Source: Megasphaera micronuciformis F0359
GTDB lineage: Bacteria > Bacillota > Negativicutes > Veillonellales > Megasphaeraceae
Assembly (NCBI RefSeq): GCF_000165735.1
Contig: NZ_GL538184.1
Location: 62,001-126,000 of the forward strand
Length of the DNA stretch: 64,000 nt
Direction of reading: 5' to 3'
In this document: piece after piece, positions 1 to 8,356 of the stretch
How the letters are laid out: each line of letters begins with the position of its first letter
Position numbering within the stretch: the first letter of the stretch is position 1
Translations under genes and position numbers: made by a program
Notes under the pieces: model-generated
Databases searched by the model: none
What the model was told of the DNA's origin: nothing
What the model saw: only the letters and a program-made list of their open reading frames with translations

Positions 1-1382
1 TTGCGATCATAGTTATACCATTCTGCCGCATTGTTCCAGTAGGGAATACCGTTTTCGTCACGCAATATTTCATAAGCATGGACGTTAGAAGCTACTTCCC
101 CGCTTTGCCCCGAAACGAGAGGACTTTCTTTGGAGATGACGAAGAGGCTCTTATCATAATCCCACGGATCAATCCGCTTCAAGGTTACATGTGGAGCGCT
201 CTTCAAGCGACTTCCCGATCCGTCTTCTTTCGAAAAGCCGAAGCCGTAGGAAAGAAGATGCTTATCGTTGACCTGTGTCGACGCATTGGCCGATATGCTC
301 AATTGTCGATGATCCACGTCATCTACATACTCAAGCTGGTTCTTCCCTTCATAGGACGACTTGCCGTAATAGCTGCTGACCGTAACGTCATCTTCTCTCG
401 TGCGCGAGTAATTGGCGTCAACGGACCAATTGGTTTTGCCACCGTTATTTCCCGTCCATGTAAAACCGTACGTATCTCTATCCATATTCCGCTTAAAATG
501 TTGCTGCGGTTCCATCATGCTGTCACTGTGTTTCATATAACGGTCGAGGTTTTCATTGTATCTGTCGGCACGAAAATCGAGAGAGTTTTTGTCATCGAAT
601 TTATACGTCCCCGTAAAACCTGTATCGGAAGCCGTTCCGTAAAAGCGGAGGGAATTCTTCTCGAAGTTGGTAACCTTGGTCTGCATAGCCGAGCTGGATC
701 GTCCTCGTGCAGCATAAACCGGCATAATATCTCGTTTACTTCCGTAAAGGCCGAGTCGTAATTTACCCATTTCTCCCGAGTCGGCACGGAAGAAGACATT
801 TTGGTACGGGAATATGTCACCCTCTCCGCGAACTCGCCGACCTTCGGCATTAATCTGAATCGTCGGCTTCTTTTTCGCCTTTTTGGTCACTACATTGATG
901 ACCCCGCCGATGGCATCGGCACCGTATTTAGCACTGGCAGCCCCTTGAATGACTTCAATGTGGTCTACATTTTCAGTCCCCAGCCGTGTCACTTCATCAC
1001 TGGCCCCGTAATACTTGGCCAAGTCACCCATAACCCGTTGCCCGTCTACCAGGATGAGCGTATGTCGAGGTTCGGCACCGCGAATGGAAACACCCACACG
1101 CCCCATAGCGTCAACCGTTCGCGAAACTCCCGTTTCTTGGAAGATGACATCTTCAACAGACTTTGCCTGCTTTTTTTCAATTTCTTTGCTTGTTATAATC
1201 GACGTCTGCTGGCTTTCATACTTAGCTTCTTCTTCCGCTCTTGTAGCCTGTACGATAATATCTCGAGTAACAACACGACCGTTTCCGTCTGCATATACGG
1301 GCATAGCCAACCATGCTGCAATCGCCAAAGATAACATCATATATGATTGTATGCGGCGGGTGCGCCCGGTTACCTTTTTCAT
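1..1382 (-). CDS. TonB-dependent outer-membrane receptor (C-terminus beyond the window edge)
   Basis: Outer-membrane beta-barrel transporter for an iron, heme or vitamin ligand, powered by TonB-ExbBD. The reading frame stays open from an ATG at 1382 to the left edge (about 460 residues). Residues 1-31 are a signal peptide ending PVYA; residues 40-47 (RDIIVQAT) resemble a TonB box; the plug domain follows, with GVSIRGAEPRHTLILVDGQ and GADAIGGVINVV motifs, then barrel strands. The exbB-exbD-tonB genes lie 1-3 kb upstream on the same strand, and this gene shares an upstream element with exbB (1457-1493 and 4561-4597). The ligand cannot be read from the sequence. Confidence 0.93.
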   Translation of the reverse strand, partial: MKKVTGRTRRIQSYMMLSLAIAAWLAMPVYADGNGRVVTRDIIVQATRAEEEAKYESQQTSIITSKEIEKKQAKSVEDVIFQETGVSRTVDAMGRVGVSIRGAEPRHTLILVDGQRVMGDLAKYYGASDEVTRLGTENVDHIEVIQGAASAKYGADAIGGVINVVTKKAKKKPTIQINAEGRRVRGEGDIFPYQNVFFRADSGEMGKLRLGLYGSKRDIMPVYAARGRSSSAMQTKVTNFEKNSLRFYGTASDTGFTGTYKFDDKNSLDFRADRYNENLDRYMKHSDSMMEPQQHFKRNMDRDTYGFTWTGNNGGKTNWSVDANYSRTREDDVTVSSYYGKSSYEGKNQLEYVDDVDHRQLSISANASTQVNDKHLLSYGFGFSKEDGSGSRLKSAPHVTLKRIDPWDYDKSLFVISKESPLVSGQSGEVASNVHAYEILRDENGIPYWNNAAEWYNYDR

Positions 1383-1456
1383 ATACTGCAATCCTCTTTT
1401 CTTTATATTTATGTCATGATAATTTTTCTTAATTTTATCATCTAAACTCTTGACGA

Positions 1457-1493
1457 TTCTACTCCGTTCGTACCAAAAATAATCCGAACAGAC
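1457..1493 (-). promoter_or_regulatory. Shared 37-bp upstream element, receptor copy
   Basis: About 75 bp upstream of the TonB receptor. It aligns without gaps to 4561-4597 upstream of exbB. The two copies share the run TTCTACTCCGTTCG and the run AAATAATCCG (plus-strand reading). Read in the gene direction both contain CGGATTATTT followed by CGAACGGAGTAGAA. It is probably a common operator or promoter core for the uptake genes. The rest of 1383-1762 is AT-rich 5' region plus the terminator at 1576-1616; I see no gene there. Confidence 0.6.
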
Positions 1494-1575
1494 ATCGATT
1501 ATATTAATATTTCTGTAACATTATCGTATTATCTATGCTAGACCCTAATGATACAGTACGTTTACGGCCTTCAAA

Positions 1576-1616
1576 CAAAAAGTCCTTGCCGATTTATTGT
1601 CGGCAAGGGCTTTTTG
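1576..1616. terminator. Bidirectional rho-independent terminator
   Basis: Long stem built from AAAAAGTCCTTGCCGA and TCGGCAAGGGCTTTTT with a 7-nt loop and T-runs on both strands. It ends the leftward transcript of the PPOX-family gene at 1763. Confidence 0.85.
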
Positions 1617-1762
1617 TCCTTGTGGACAGGCTGCGGAAGGTGTAGTATCACGCAGTCGTCTATAAGTATATGCCGATTGGGGACTCGGCTTGCACCTTTA
1701 GATTACAGAATAATGATTTTCATTTCAACTCCATTTGGACAAATTAAGCTCCGTTAAGGTAT

Positions 1763-2584
1763 TTATTTCAATATTTTTTTCATATCGCCGACATATATTT
1801 GTTTTACGGGAAGACCTTCCTTTATGAAAGGTCCCCACAGGAAGGTCAATTGTTCGGGGCGGAGTTCTATGAGATGTAAGACAACGGGCATCTTTTCAAT
1901 TGTCTGTGCCGAAATGCCCTTAAGGTCACATACTTTCTCGTAAACTTCCTGTCCCGGCAACAAAATCCCGACTCGTCCGGTGGCCTGTACACCGGCTAAG
2001 GTAGGCAATCCCTTAAAAGGATCATTGACGGCAAATGATGCCCTCTTATTTTTCCACATATATGAAAATTTGTGCCCGCCTTCACTGAAACAATAAAAGG
2101 CACCGTCATATATGACATATTCAATAGGTGTCGCACGCATCTTATTCTCTTCTCCCGTAGCCAAGACTCCCGTATCATGAGTCCGCAAAAATTGGCCGAC
2201 GACTTCGCAAAACCGTTCTTCGCGAGGCGGCATTTTAGTCGCATCTGCCTCATCAGCCAAGCGCTCCCCTACGGCTACAGCATCATCTGTAAGCGACTCT
2301 TTTTTTAACAGCATAACTCGTTCATCCGCACGGATTTCAACGTTTGTTCCCTCATCTGCTTCCGTTTGCACCGGACATAAGACAATATTTTTTCCTGCAA
2401 ATCGATTCCTGATTTTGGCCGTTTCCTTAAAATTGTCTTTATCCGCTACCACAATAAGTCGTCCGTATGCCTTATCATTTATTTCGTCCTTCAATCCGGC
2501 GTAGGCACTCATTGATACTATAGAGCCGATTATTACTGCCGGACCGTGATTCTTTTCTCTATCATATACTATCAGCGTATTCAT
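1763..2584 (-). CDS. PPOX (pyridoxamine-phosphate-oxidase-like) split-barrel protein, possible heme/flavin enzyme
   Basis: 273 residues. Residues about 118-270 form a flavin/heme-binding split barrel of the PPOX superfamily (RATPIEYVIYDGAFYCFS, HKFSYMWKNKRASFAVND). The first 110 residues are a separate region I cannot name. An AGGAGG-type Shine-Dalgarno precedes the ATG. The gene lies between tonB (upstream, separated by a terminator) and the TonB receptor (downstream). Split-barrel proteins next to TonB systems are often heme-degrading (HugZ/HutZ-type) enzymes, so heme iron release is a reasonable inference, not shown by any catalytic residue. It could instead be a generic FMN reductase. Confidence 0.75.
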   Translation of the reverse strand: MNTLIVYDREKNHGPAVIIGSIVSMSAYAGLKDEINDKAYGRLIVVADKDNFKETAKIRNRFAGKNIVLCPVQTEADEGTNVEIRADERVMLLKKESLTDDAVAVGERLADEADATKMPPREERFCEVVGQFLRTHDTGVLATGEENKMRATPIEYVIYDGAFYCFSEGGHKFSYMWKNKRASFAVNDPFKGLPTLAGVQATGRVGILLPGQEVYEKVCDLKGISAQTIEKMPVVLHLIELRPEQLTFLWGPFIKEGLPVKQIYVGDMKKILK

Positions 2585-2599
2585 AATATCCTCCTTATC

Positions 2600-2634
2600 A
2601 AAAAGGGATGTAACCTCATGTTACATCCCTTTTT
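2600..2634 (-). terminator. Terminator after tonB
   Basis: Perfect stem AAAAAGGGATGTAAC / GTTACATCCCTTTTT with a CTCAT loop, starting 2 bp past the tonB stop. It separates the exbB-exbD-tonB transcript from the PPOX gene that begins 16 bp further on. Confidence 0.88.
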
Positions 2635-2635
2635 A

Positions 2636-3421
2636 TTATTCTCCGTCCGTAATTTCAAATCGCACGGTCGTCTGTGTTTCTACCGTTTCTCCTGTCGGGT
2701 TGGGGTAATGACCGACGGCTCTTGCTGCCGCTGCCGCCGCCGAGCCAAACTGACCGTCGCTCGCACCGAGAACCACTACATCCGTTACGGTACCGTCCGG
2801 TAAAATAGTGGCACCGATAGTCGCCGTTCCTTCAATATTCCGTTTCATAAGCATAGGCGGATAGGATTTGTTCGCTTCTACAGCCGCCCTAAATCCCTCG
2901 TAGTCGAAAGGTGCTCGCGGAGCTTCTCCCGTTCCGCTTCCGCTACCCGTACCTTCACCGTATCCGTTGCCGTTACCGTTTCCCGAGCCGGTGCCGCCGC
3001 CATTACCGCCGCCGCTGCCGCCGCCCGTTCCGGGCCCGTTACCGCTGACGCCGCCACCGGTCGTACTGGAACTCATATCGCGATCGCCTTCTGACGACGC
3101 AGCGGGGACGTTAACACTGTCTTCTCCCGCATTTTCAACCGGCTGGGCAAACACGGACTGCGACTGAACGACCTGGTTAACACGTTTCGCCATATCCGCT
3201 TCACTCAACTTGTCGGGAAAAAGATTTCCGCCTCCACCGCCGCCGGAATGACCGCCTTCACTGTCAGGTGACCAGTCGGACTGTAGGTCGACTACATAAA
3301 ACTGCTCTTCCTCCCGATCCATAATGATTTTAGGTACGATAAAGAGCGCTACGACGAGAACAAGGAGGAGATTGACGACAATTGACAAGGCAAAGGATTT
3401 TGCTCTTATATAGTCTCTCAT
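2636..3421 (-). CDS. tonB: TonB energy transducer
   Basis: 261 residues. A single N-terminal membrane segment (residues about 11-33) anchors the protein. A Gly/Ser/Asn-rich periplasmic spacer (about 118-155) replaces the Pro-rich spacer of proteobacterial TonB. The C-terminal domain (about 165-258) has the TonB signature YPPMLMKRNIEGTATI and GTVTDVVVLGAS. It carries proton-motive energy from ExbBD to outer-membrane receptors such as the one at 1-1382. It starts 7 bp after exbD and is the last gene of the exb operon. Confidence 0.93.
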   Translation of the reverse strand: MRDYIRAKSFALSIVVNLLLVLVVALFIVPKIIMDREEEQFYVVDLQSDWSPDSEGGHSGGGGGGNLFPDKLSEADMAKRVNQVVQSQSVFAQPVENAGEDSVNVPAASSEGDRDMSSSTTGGGVSGNGPGTGGGSGGGNGGGTGSGNGNGNGYGEGTGSGSGTGEAPRAPFDYEGFRAAVEANKSYPPMLMKRNIEGTATIGATILPDGTVTDVVVLGASDGQFGSAAAAAARAVGHYPNPTGETVETQTTVRFEITDGE

Positions 3422-3427
3422 ATACCT

Positions 3428-3832
3428 CTATCCCTTCTGTTCCGCCGCTACCGCCAACCGTCGTACACCTGCCGTTTTCAACATGTCCATGACGGCTACA
3501 ACTTGTCCGTGAGCGGTACGTTTGTCTGCCTGTAAAATTACGGCTGCATTCGAGTTTTCCGCCATTCTTTGGGTCATGATCTGCGATGCTTCATCAATAG
3601 TCACAGGCTTATTATCCATCGTAATATGCCCTTCTTCATCAAGCGTAATAATAACCGGCATTTGCGTCGGAGTCTGTGCATTCGATGCCTGCGGCAGTTG
3701 AACGGCCAAAGCCTTCTGTGCCACCGTCTGCATGCTGTTCATCATAAAGAATACCAGCAAAAAGAAGATAATATCAATCATCGGGATAATCATGAACTGC
3801 GGAGTTCTTTTGGACTTGTAGTTCTTAAACAT
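3428..3832 (-). CDS. exbD: ExbD/TolR-family proton-channel subunit
   Basis: 134 residues. One membrane segment (residues 13-32) carries the conserved aspartate (D20 in IPMIDIIFFLLVF) that takes part in proton transfer. A periplasmic domain follows (QLPQASNAQ, VILQADKRTAHGQVVAVMD). The start codon overlaps the exbB stop by one base (TGATG), so the two are translationally coupled. ExbD rather than TolR is favoured because tonB follows directly. Confidence 0.93.
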   Translation of the reverse strand: MFKNYKSKRTPQFMIIPMIDIIFFLLVFFMMNSMQTVAQKALAVQLPQASNAQTPTQMPVIITLDEEGHITMDNKPVTIDEASQIMTQRMAENSNAAVILQADKRTAHGQVVAVMDMLKTAGVRRLAVAAEQKG

Positions 3833-4455
3833 CAGTTACGCCCCCAACTTTTCTTTTTCCCCATGACGACTGTAATGCATAAGCGTTCCGTATCGGAAAC
3901 AATCGTATCCAATTGATGTGTAAAGAAAGTATAGACAGCAAAGGCAATAATAGCTACACAAAGGCCCGTTGCCGTTGCCACGAGAGCTTCGCCGACACCG
4001 CCGGTAATAGCGGAAGCACCCATACCTCCGTCAAGTACACTGAAAGTCGTAATCATACCGGTTACCGTCCCCAACAAACCCAGAAGCGGTGCTACTGTAA
4101 CAATGGCGCTGAGGTAATCGAGATACCGTTGAAACGCTGCCGATTCCAGAGCCATTTGTTCCGAAAAAGCGGATTTCATGGATTCTTCTGTCGAGGCGTC
4201 TTGAAGGCCTGCCGCAATAATTCGAGAAATAGCGGTCTGAGAGTGTTCGCAAACTTCTTCAGCCACCTTCCAGTCACCGCTTTTGGCAGCCCCTTCAATA
4301 TGTGAGAAGAAAGATTGAGACTTTTTCCGATTTCGCTTGTAATAAATACCGCGTTCAATAGCAATGGCTATTGTAATGACCGACAATATAAAAAGCGGAA
4401 TCATTACGGGTCCGCCGCTTTCCAATAACTGTATTGCCGCATAAATCTTATCCAT
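3832..4455 (-). CDS. exbB: ExbB/TolQ-family proton-channel subunit
   Basis: 207 residues with three membrane segments (about 15-37, 108-135, 147-175) and the MotA/TolQ/ExbB signature LDYLSAIVTVAPLLGLLGTV followed by GEALVATATGLCVAI. With ExbD it forms the inner-membrane proton channel energising TonB. It is the first gene of exbB-exbD-tonB, with AGGAGTG upstream of the ATG. Expression is likely co-controlled with the TonB receptor through the shared element at 4561-4597. Confidence 0.93.
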   Translation of the reverse strand: MDKIYAAIQLLESGGPVMIPLFILSVITIAIAIERGIYYKRNRKKSQSFFSHIEGAAKSGDWKVAEEVCEHSQTAISRIIAAGLQDASTEESMKSAFSEQMALESAAFQRYLDYLSAIVTVAPLLGLLGTVTGMITTFSVLDGGMGASAITGGVGEALVATATGLCVAIIAFAVYTFFTHQLDTIVSDTERLCITVVMGKKKSWGRN

Positions 4456-4560
4456 CTTTTACTACACTCCTTGTCCGTCCTGTATCTATACGGGACTTTG
4501 AATAATTTTGATAGTCAACATCAATGATATGTGATTATCTTATCAAAGAAAGTCTTCCTT

Positions 4561-4597
4561 TTCTACTCCGTTCGGACAGTAAATAATCCGTTCAGTC
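4561..4597 (-). promoter_or_regulatory. Shared 37-bp upstream element, exbB copy
   Basis: About 105 bp upstream of exbB. In the gene direction it holds a direct repeat GAACGGA...GAACGGA spaced 20 bp, start to start, around the shared TTATTT core. About 29 of 37 positions match the receptor copy at 1457-1493. The rest of 4456-4684 is AT-rich leader with no gene. Confidence 0.6.
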
Positions 4598-4684
4598 AGC
4601 AAATTGCGAATGACTCGTATTATATTCTAACACACTTTGCATATTCAAATACTCTCTAAAAGAGATTGAGAAATTCCTGTAACA

Positions 4685-4725
4685 AAAAGAAAGAGGCGTC
4701 CGTACTTCCTATGCCTCTTTCTTTC
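4685..4725 (-). terminator. Terminator of the CobW-permease-YcgQ operon
   Basis: Stem AAAGAAAGAGGC / GCCTCTTTCTTT followed on the minus strand by a T-rich tract, about 40 bp past the stop of the gene at 4766. Confidence 0.8.
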
Positions 4726-4765
4726 AACTATTTCTATTTTTAAAGGCTACTCAAAAACAGCCCGT

Positions 4766-5515
4766 CTATCTATACGGATACACATATACAACCGTCTTGG
4801 CGGCCTGTCTGATTTCTTCTACCTTTAGTACAGGCCTCTTCATGCCGTGATAATCGCCTACTTCAAGTTTCCCTTTAACGGCAATCCACCGATATTCACC
4901 GTATTCTTGCCCGTCCGAAAGTATACAGGGCAGTCCGAAGGGAGACATGTCATTGACACAGCAAATCATTAAATATCTAGATATGGTAAAATCCGGTCGC
5001 TTTAAACTGTCGTCATAAAAAGATACAAATCCCGTAATATACACTTCATAGCCTGCATACTTGTCAACGTACTTTGTCAGTTTAAATATTGTGGTATACC
5101 AATTATTCGAACCGATAACCACTTGGCGTTTATTATCGTCAATACCGTCGCCTTGTATATGTTCAAAATCAATGCCGAAAGGCGTGACTTCACCGCCTTC
5201 ATTTTGTTCCAGTCGATCGGCAGGAGATTCAGGCAAGATACCGAATACAGCCGGTCCGGCGAGCAAGACGGCAATCATGCCGAGTGTAGCCGCTGCCGCA
5301 TAGGAACGAGTACGCGTAAAGGTCGCTCTCAAAATACGACTGAAGCCCCAAAACAAGAACACGGTAGCCGTCGCCACTACAAAAGGGACCAGTACGGGAT
5401 TCATGTATGATTCGCTGCGTTTGGTCACTATTAAGGATATCAACAAAGCCGCTACAACCATCAATGCCGTTCCTTCACTGCAAGCGGCACGACGAGAAAA
5501 CAAAGTCTTCATCAT
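4766..5515 (-). CDS. TIGR03943/DUF1980 (YcgQ-like) membrane protein
   Basis: 249 residues. Three hydrophobic segments (about 17-31, 40-62, 75-95) are followed by a soluble domain containing YEVYITGFVSF, the cysteine pair MICCVND and YRWIAVKGKL. This matches the YcgQ/TIGR03943 family, which accompanies YraQ/YcgR-type permeases, and that permease is the gene immediately upstream. Its ATG overlaps the permease stop codon by one base (TAATG) and a G-rich Shine-Dalgarno lies inside the end of the permease gene. It is probably an extracytoplasmic partner of the permease. Substrate unknown; the zinc/metal link comes from the CobW gene in the operon. Confidence 0.8.
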   Translation of the reverse strand: MMKTLFSRRAACSEGTALMVVAALLISLIVTKRSESYMNPVLVPFVVATATVFLFWGFSRILRATFTRTRSYAAAATLGMIAVLLAGPAVFGILPESPADRLEQNEGGEVTPFGIDFEHIQGDGIDDNKRQVVIGSNNWYTTIFKLTKYVDKYAGYEVYITGFVSFYDDSLKRPDFTISRYLMICCVNDMSPFGLPCILSDGQEYGEYRWIAVKGKLEVGDYHGMKRPVLKVEEIRQAAKTVVYVYPYR

Positions 5516-7050
5516 TATACCCCCTTAGTCACAAGAACATACATGGCTGCTGTAAATGCCGTGACAATAAAAATCGTCGTTATGAGGCGATACACAAAGG
5601 AGGATGAAAAATAAGCTCGCATCAGTAAGTAATTTTTTAAATCCGCCATAGGCCCGAAAATAAGGAACCCTATAATCCCCGCCGTCGGCACAAAGGCGGA
5701 AAAGTTTCTGGCAATAACCGCATCAGCAGTCGAGCAAACAGACATGAAAAAAGCCGCCGCCATCATGCAAGGAATGACGAGGAGTCCCAAATCACCGACA
5801 GTCGCTGAAAAGGTCCCGCCATATACCTGAAAAACGGCTGAAATGAAAGCCCCGGCACATACGTAAGGAATCACTCTGAAAAAGTCGCCTCTACCGTGAT
5901 CCGTATAGCGCAAGAAACGCTTTTCCTTTTCTCTTTCACCGAAGCGCCGACATGCCGCCGTCGGCACGGTTCCGACAGGCATCGTTTCTTCAGGCTTATA
6001 AGCAAAAAAGGTAACGCTTATAACAAAGACCGTCGCCATCCCCCCCAAGGTTCGCCACCAAAAAACAGCTTCGTTACCGGCGAAGGCGACATATGTTGAA
6101 ACGAGAACAACCGGGTTAATTAAAGGACCGGCCAACATGAAGGTGAGTGCCGTTGATACCGGAACCTTGCGAACCATGAGGCCTCGAAAAACAGGGACGG
6201 CCCCGCAATCGCAAAGAGGAAAGCAAAAGGCGGCTACTAAAGCCGTAAGAACCCCTGTAAAGTGACTACGGCAAAGCAGCTTTTCAATCCACCTGGCAGG
6301 CACAAAGAGTTGCAATGCCGAAGAAAGGAGAACTCCGGCCGTTAAAAAAGGCAAGGCTTGCAACAAGGTGGCTGTCCAAAAAGTAAGCACTTTACGTGCT
6401 GAATTATAATACGGGTCCGTATTAAGCAATAAGTACGCATAGATTGAAGCAAAGGCTATTAATGTCGCAACAGTCAGAATTCCGCCGTACCCTCCCCGAC
6501 TCTTTAAAATACGTTGTCGTGTTTCGTCTTTATTAAGTGTATCCCCGGAATAAACACGGCAGCCGGAGTGAATCTTTTTCAAAAATGCTGCCGTTTTTTC
6601 ATATTCCGCTGTTGACGAAGCATATATAACAACTTTTTCGGCTTCGGACATCTGTCCGTACACGGCCGTTTCCGGCGACGTCAAAAGATAGCGACAATTC
6701 TGCGGTGTCGTCGTAAAAATAATACACTCTTGTCGAAACAAGCTTTTCAAACGCTTATCTTGGAGTAATCGAACGAGCTGTTCAATAGGAACGGTTCCGT
6801 TCCATTCAAGCCAAACCGCCTCGGGTCTTACACGTTCACAAAACGCGGCTATTTCATAGGCCATCCCTTTCAGAGTAGTTCCTTTATGCGGATAAATATA
6901 TAAGGTATCATCGGCACAAGACGCGGTCCTTCCCTTCTCCGCCGATATATGTGCGACTTTACCCTTATATCCCTTCATCAATTCATGAATGCACCGCGTC
7001 TTCCCCGTTCCCAGAAAACCGCAGACAATATACAACTTAACCGGTCTCAT
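5515..7050 (-). CDS. P-loop (CobW-like) domain fused to a YraQ/YcgR-type permease
   Basis: 511 residues from the ATG at 7050, whose A is also the last base of the upstream TAA (TAATG coupling). A GTG 12 bp upstream is a less likely start. Residues 4-150 hold a CobW/P47K-like P-loop domain with GFLGTGKT (residues 11-18) but no CxCC metal motif. Residues about 190-510 are a polytopic permease (DUF318/ArsP-like superfamily) with FPLCDCGAVPVFRGLM and LTFMLAGPLINPVVLV. The fusion places a nucleotide-binding domain and a transporter in one chain next to a full CobW protein. Metal or metalloid export or delivery is inferred. Confidence 0.85.
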   Translation of the reverse strand: MRPVKLYIVCGFLGTGKTRCIHELMKGYKGKVAHISAEKGRTASCADDTLYIYPHKGTTLKGMAYEIAAFCERVRPEAVWLEWNGTVPIEQLVRLLQDKRLKSLFRQECIIFTTTPQNCRYLLTSPETAVYGQMSEAEKVVIYASSTAEYEKTAAFLKKIHSGCRVYSGDTLNKDETRQRILKSRGGYGGILTVATLIAFASIYAYLLLNTDPYYNSARKVLTFWTATLLQALPFLTAGVLLSSALQLFVPARWIEKLLCRSHFTGVLTALVAAFCFPLCDCGAVPVFRGLMVRKVPVSTALTFMLAGPLINPVVLVSTYVAFAGNEAVFWWRTLGGMATVFVISVTFFAYKPEETMPVGTVPTAACRRFGEREKEKRFLRYTDHGRGDFFRVIPYVCAGAFISAVFQVYGGTFSATVGDLGLLVIPCMMAAAFFMSVCSTADAVIARNFSAFVPTAGIIGFLIFGPMADLKNYLLMRAYFSSSFVYRLITTIFIVTAFTAAMYVLVTKGV

Positions 7051-7997
7051 TAATAGCTCCACAAAGGACGAAGGTCCTCTTCAGACAAAGAAGTCCCAAT
7101 AAAAGTCATAACCGTATCCGCTTCAACCGTCCCGCTAATATCGATATGCTGCCCCGAATATTGAACCGTTGCATATCCGGAAGGAACTTTGACGATGCCC
7201 TTCACGCGCAATATATTCGGCTCCGCTTCCAATGACCGCTTGAGTGTTTCTTCCCATTCCGCCTCAGTGCGACAAGTATCTACTCTTACGGTCAGAGTTT
7301 GAAACGGGGCTTCTTCATGTTCATGCCCGTGGCAATGCTCTTCATGTTCGTGACAATGGTGATCATGTCCATCAGGCCCGCATCCGCAAGTACATAAGTG
7401 TCCATGCGTCTTTATTCCCGAAGCTAAGGACGCAAAAGACGCAAAATCAAAGTTTTCGGGAATTTCAAAAAGGATTTGTGCTTTTTCGTTTTCCTGTTGC
7501 AATAACTGTCGAAGCTCTCTTTCATCCTCTTTATCATCCGTACGGTTGACCACAATGACCTGTCCTTCACGCAATTGATCGACAAAAAACTCTCCGAAGT
7601 TTTCAGCATACATGACGGCCATGGACCCGTCAACGACGGTAACTGTTACTAGCGGTCCGATATTTCCGGCAAATTCCGCCGACTCGCACAAGGCTTTTAT
7701 GTCCGACAGTTTTGCGACTCCGGACGGTTCGATAACGATTAATTCCGCACTGCCGTCCTTTAATACGGTTCGCAATGATTCTTTGAAGTTTCCCACTAAG
7801 GTGCAACAAATACAACCTGACGGTAATTCCTCAAGGCGTACGCCTTGTCTCTTTAAAACAGCCGCATCAAAGCTGACCTCACCGAAATCATTTTCAATAA
7901 CCGCTACTTTGCTTACATCCGTACGATTCAACAGACTTTGAATAAGCGTTGTCTTGCCGCTTCCCAAAAATCCCGAAATAATATACACAGGTATCAC
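7050..7997 (-). CDS. CobW/COG0523 metal-chaperone GTPase
   Basis: 315 residues. Walker A GFLGSGKT (residues 9-16); GCICCTL with the metal-binding CxCC (C62, C64, C65); a His/Cys-rich insert about residues 196-235 (CTCGCG, then many His and Glu); a CobW C-terminal domain. COG0523 proteins deliver zinc or other metals using GTP. The His-rich loop suggests zinc or nickel. First gene of a three-gene, stop-start-coupled operon with the P-loop/permease fusion and the YcgQ-like protein. No convincing Zur palindrome is visible upstream. Confidence 0.9.
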   Translation of the reverse strand: MIPVYIISGFLGSGKTTLIQSLLNRTDVSKVAVIENDFGEVSFDAAVLKRQGVRLEELPSGCICCTLVGNFKESLRTVLKDGSAELIVIEPSGVAKLSDIKALCESAEFAGNIGPLVTVTVVDGSMAVMYAENFGEFFVDQLREGQVIVVNRTDDKEDERELRQLLQQENEKAQILFEIPENFDFASFASLASGIKTHGHLCTCGCGPDGHDHHCHEHEEHCHGHEHEEAPFQTLTVRVDTCRTEAEWEETLKRSLEAEPNILRVKGIVKVPSGYATVQYSGQHIDISGTVEADTVMTFIGTSLSEEDLRPLWSY

Positions 7998-8137
7998 ATT
8001 ACCGCCTCCAACGATATATTCTCACATGCCTATTTTATCACTGAACACCTCTAATCCCAAACAAGATACGATATGCATAATTGTTCATTTTTTCCTGTAA
8101 TGTGCGCCTTGAATATAGGCGCGAATACTCTCATTTT

Positions 8138-8356
8138 TCATAACAAGTTTCCGGAGAGAAATGCCGATGAATGCAACAAATAAACCGCTCCTATCACCAT
8201 ATAGGCGACCGCTAGAATAAGTAGAGTCGATGAAACATGCAGCCGGATACTCATACAGATACCGGTTACAGCTGCCGGAATCAGAAAAGCAGGCAAAAGA
8301 TTTCTGTACTCGAATATGCCCCGAACCGCTGCGGCCGTTACCGTCGCGACCGGACG
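8138..8356 (-). pseudogene. Remnant of a membrane-protein gene after the secretin
   Basis: Directly after the secretin stop, and in the same frame, 72 codons read as a hydrophobic, protein-like sequence (for example RGIFEYRNLLPAFLIPAAV and STLLILAVAYMVIGAVYLL) with about two membrane segments, ending at a TGA at 8138. There is no ATG near its beginning. An overlapping TTG-initiated frame of 91 codons (8085-8360) is less protein-like. I read this as the tail of a lost gene; a short ATG-started 38-residue membrane peptide is an alternative. The rest of 7998-8137 shows nothing clear. Confidence 0.35.

Noticed and set aside
78-1334. Plus-strand ORFs up to 227 codons across the TonB receptor
   Set aside because: They are shadows of the minus-strand receptor, whose plug and barrel motifs are clear.
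1548-1757. 69-codon plus-strand ORF
   Set aside because: It runs through the terminator hairpin and lacks a Shine-Dalgarno and protein-like composition.
2920-3060. Low-complexity repeat as a possible VNTR
   Set aside because: It is the Gly/Ser/Asn-rich spacer of TonB in frame, explained by the protein.
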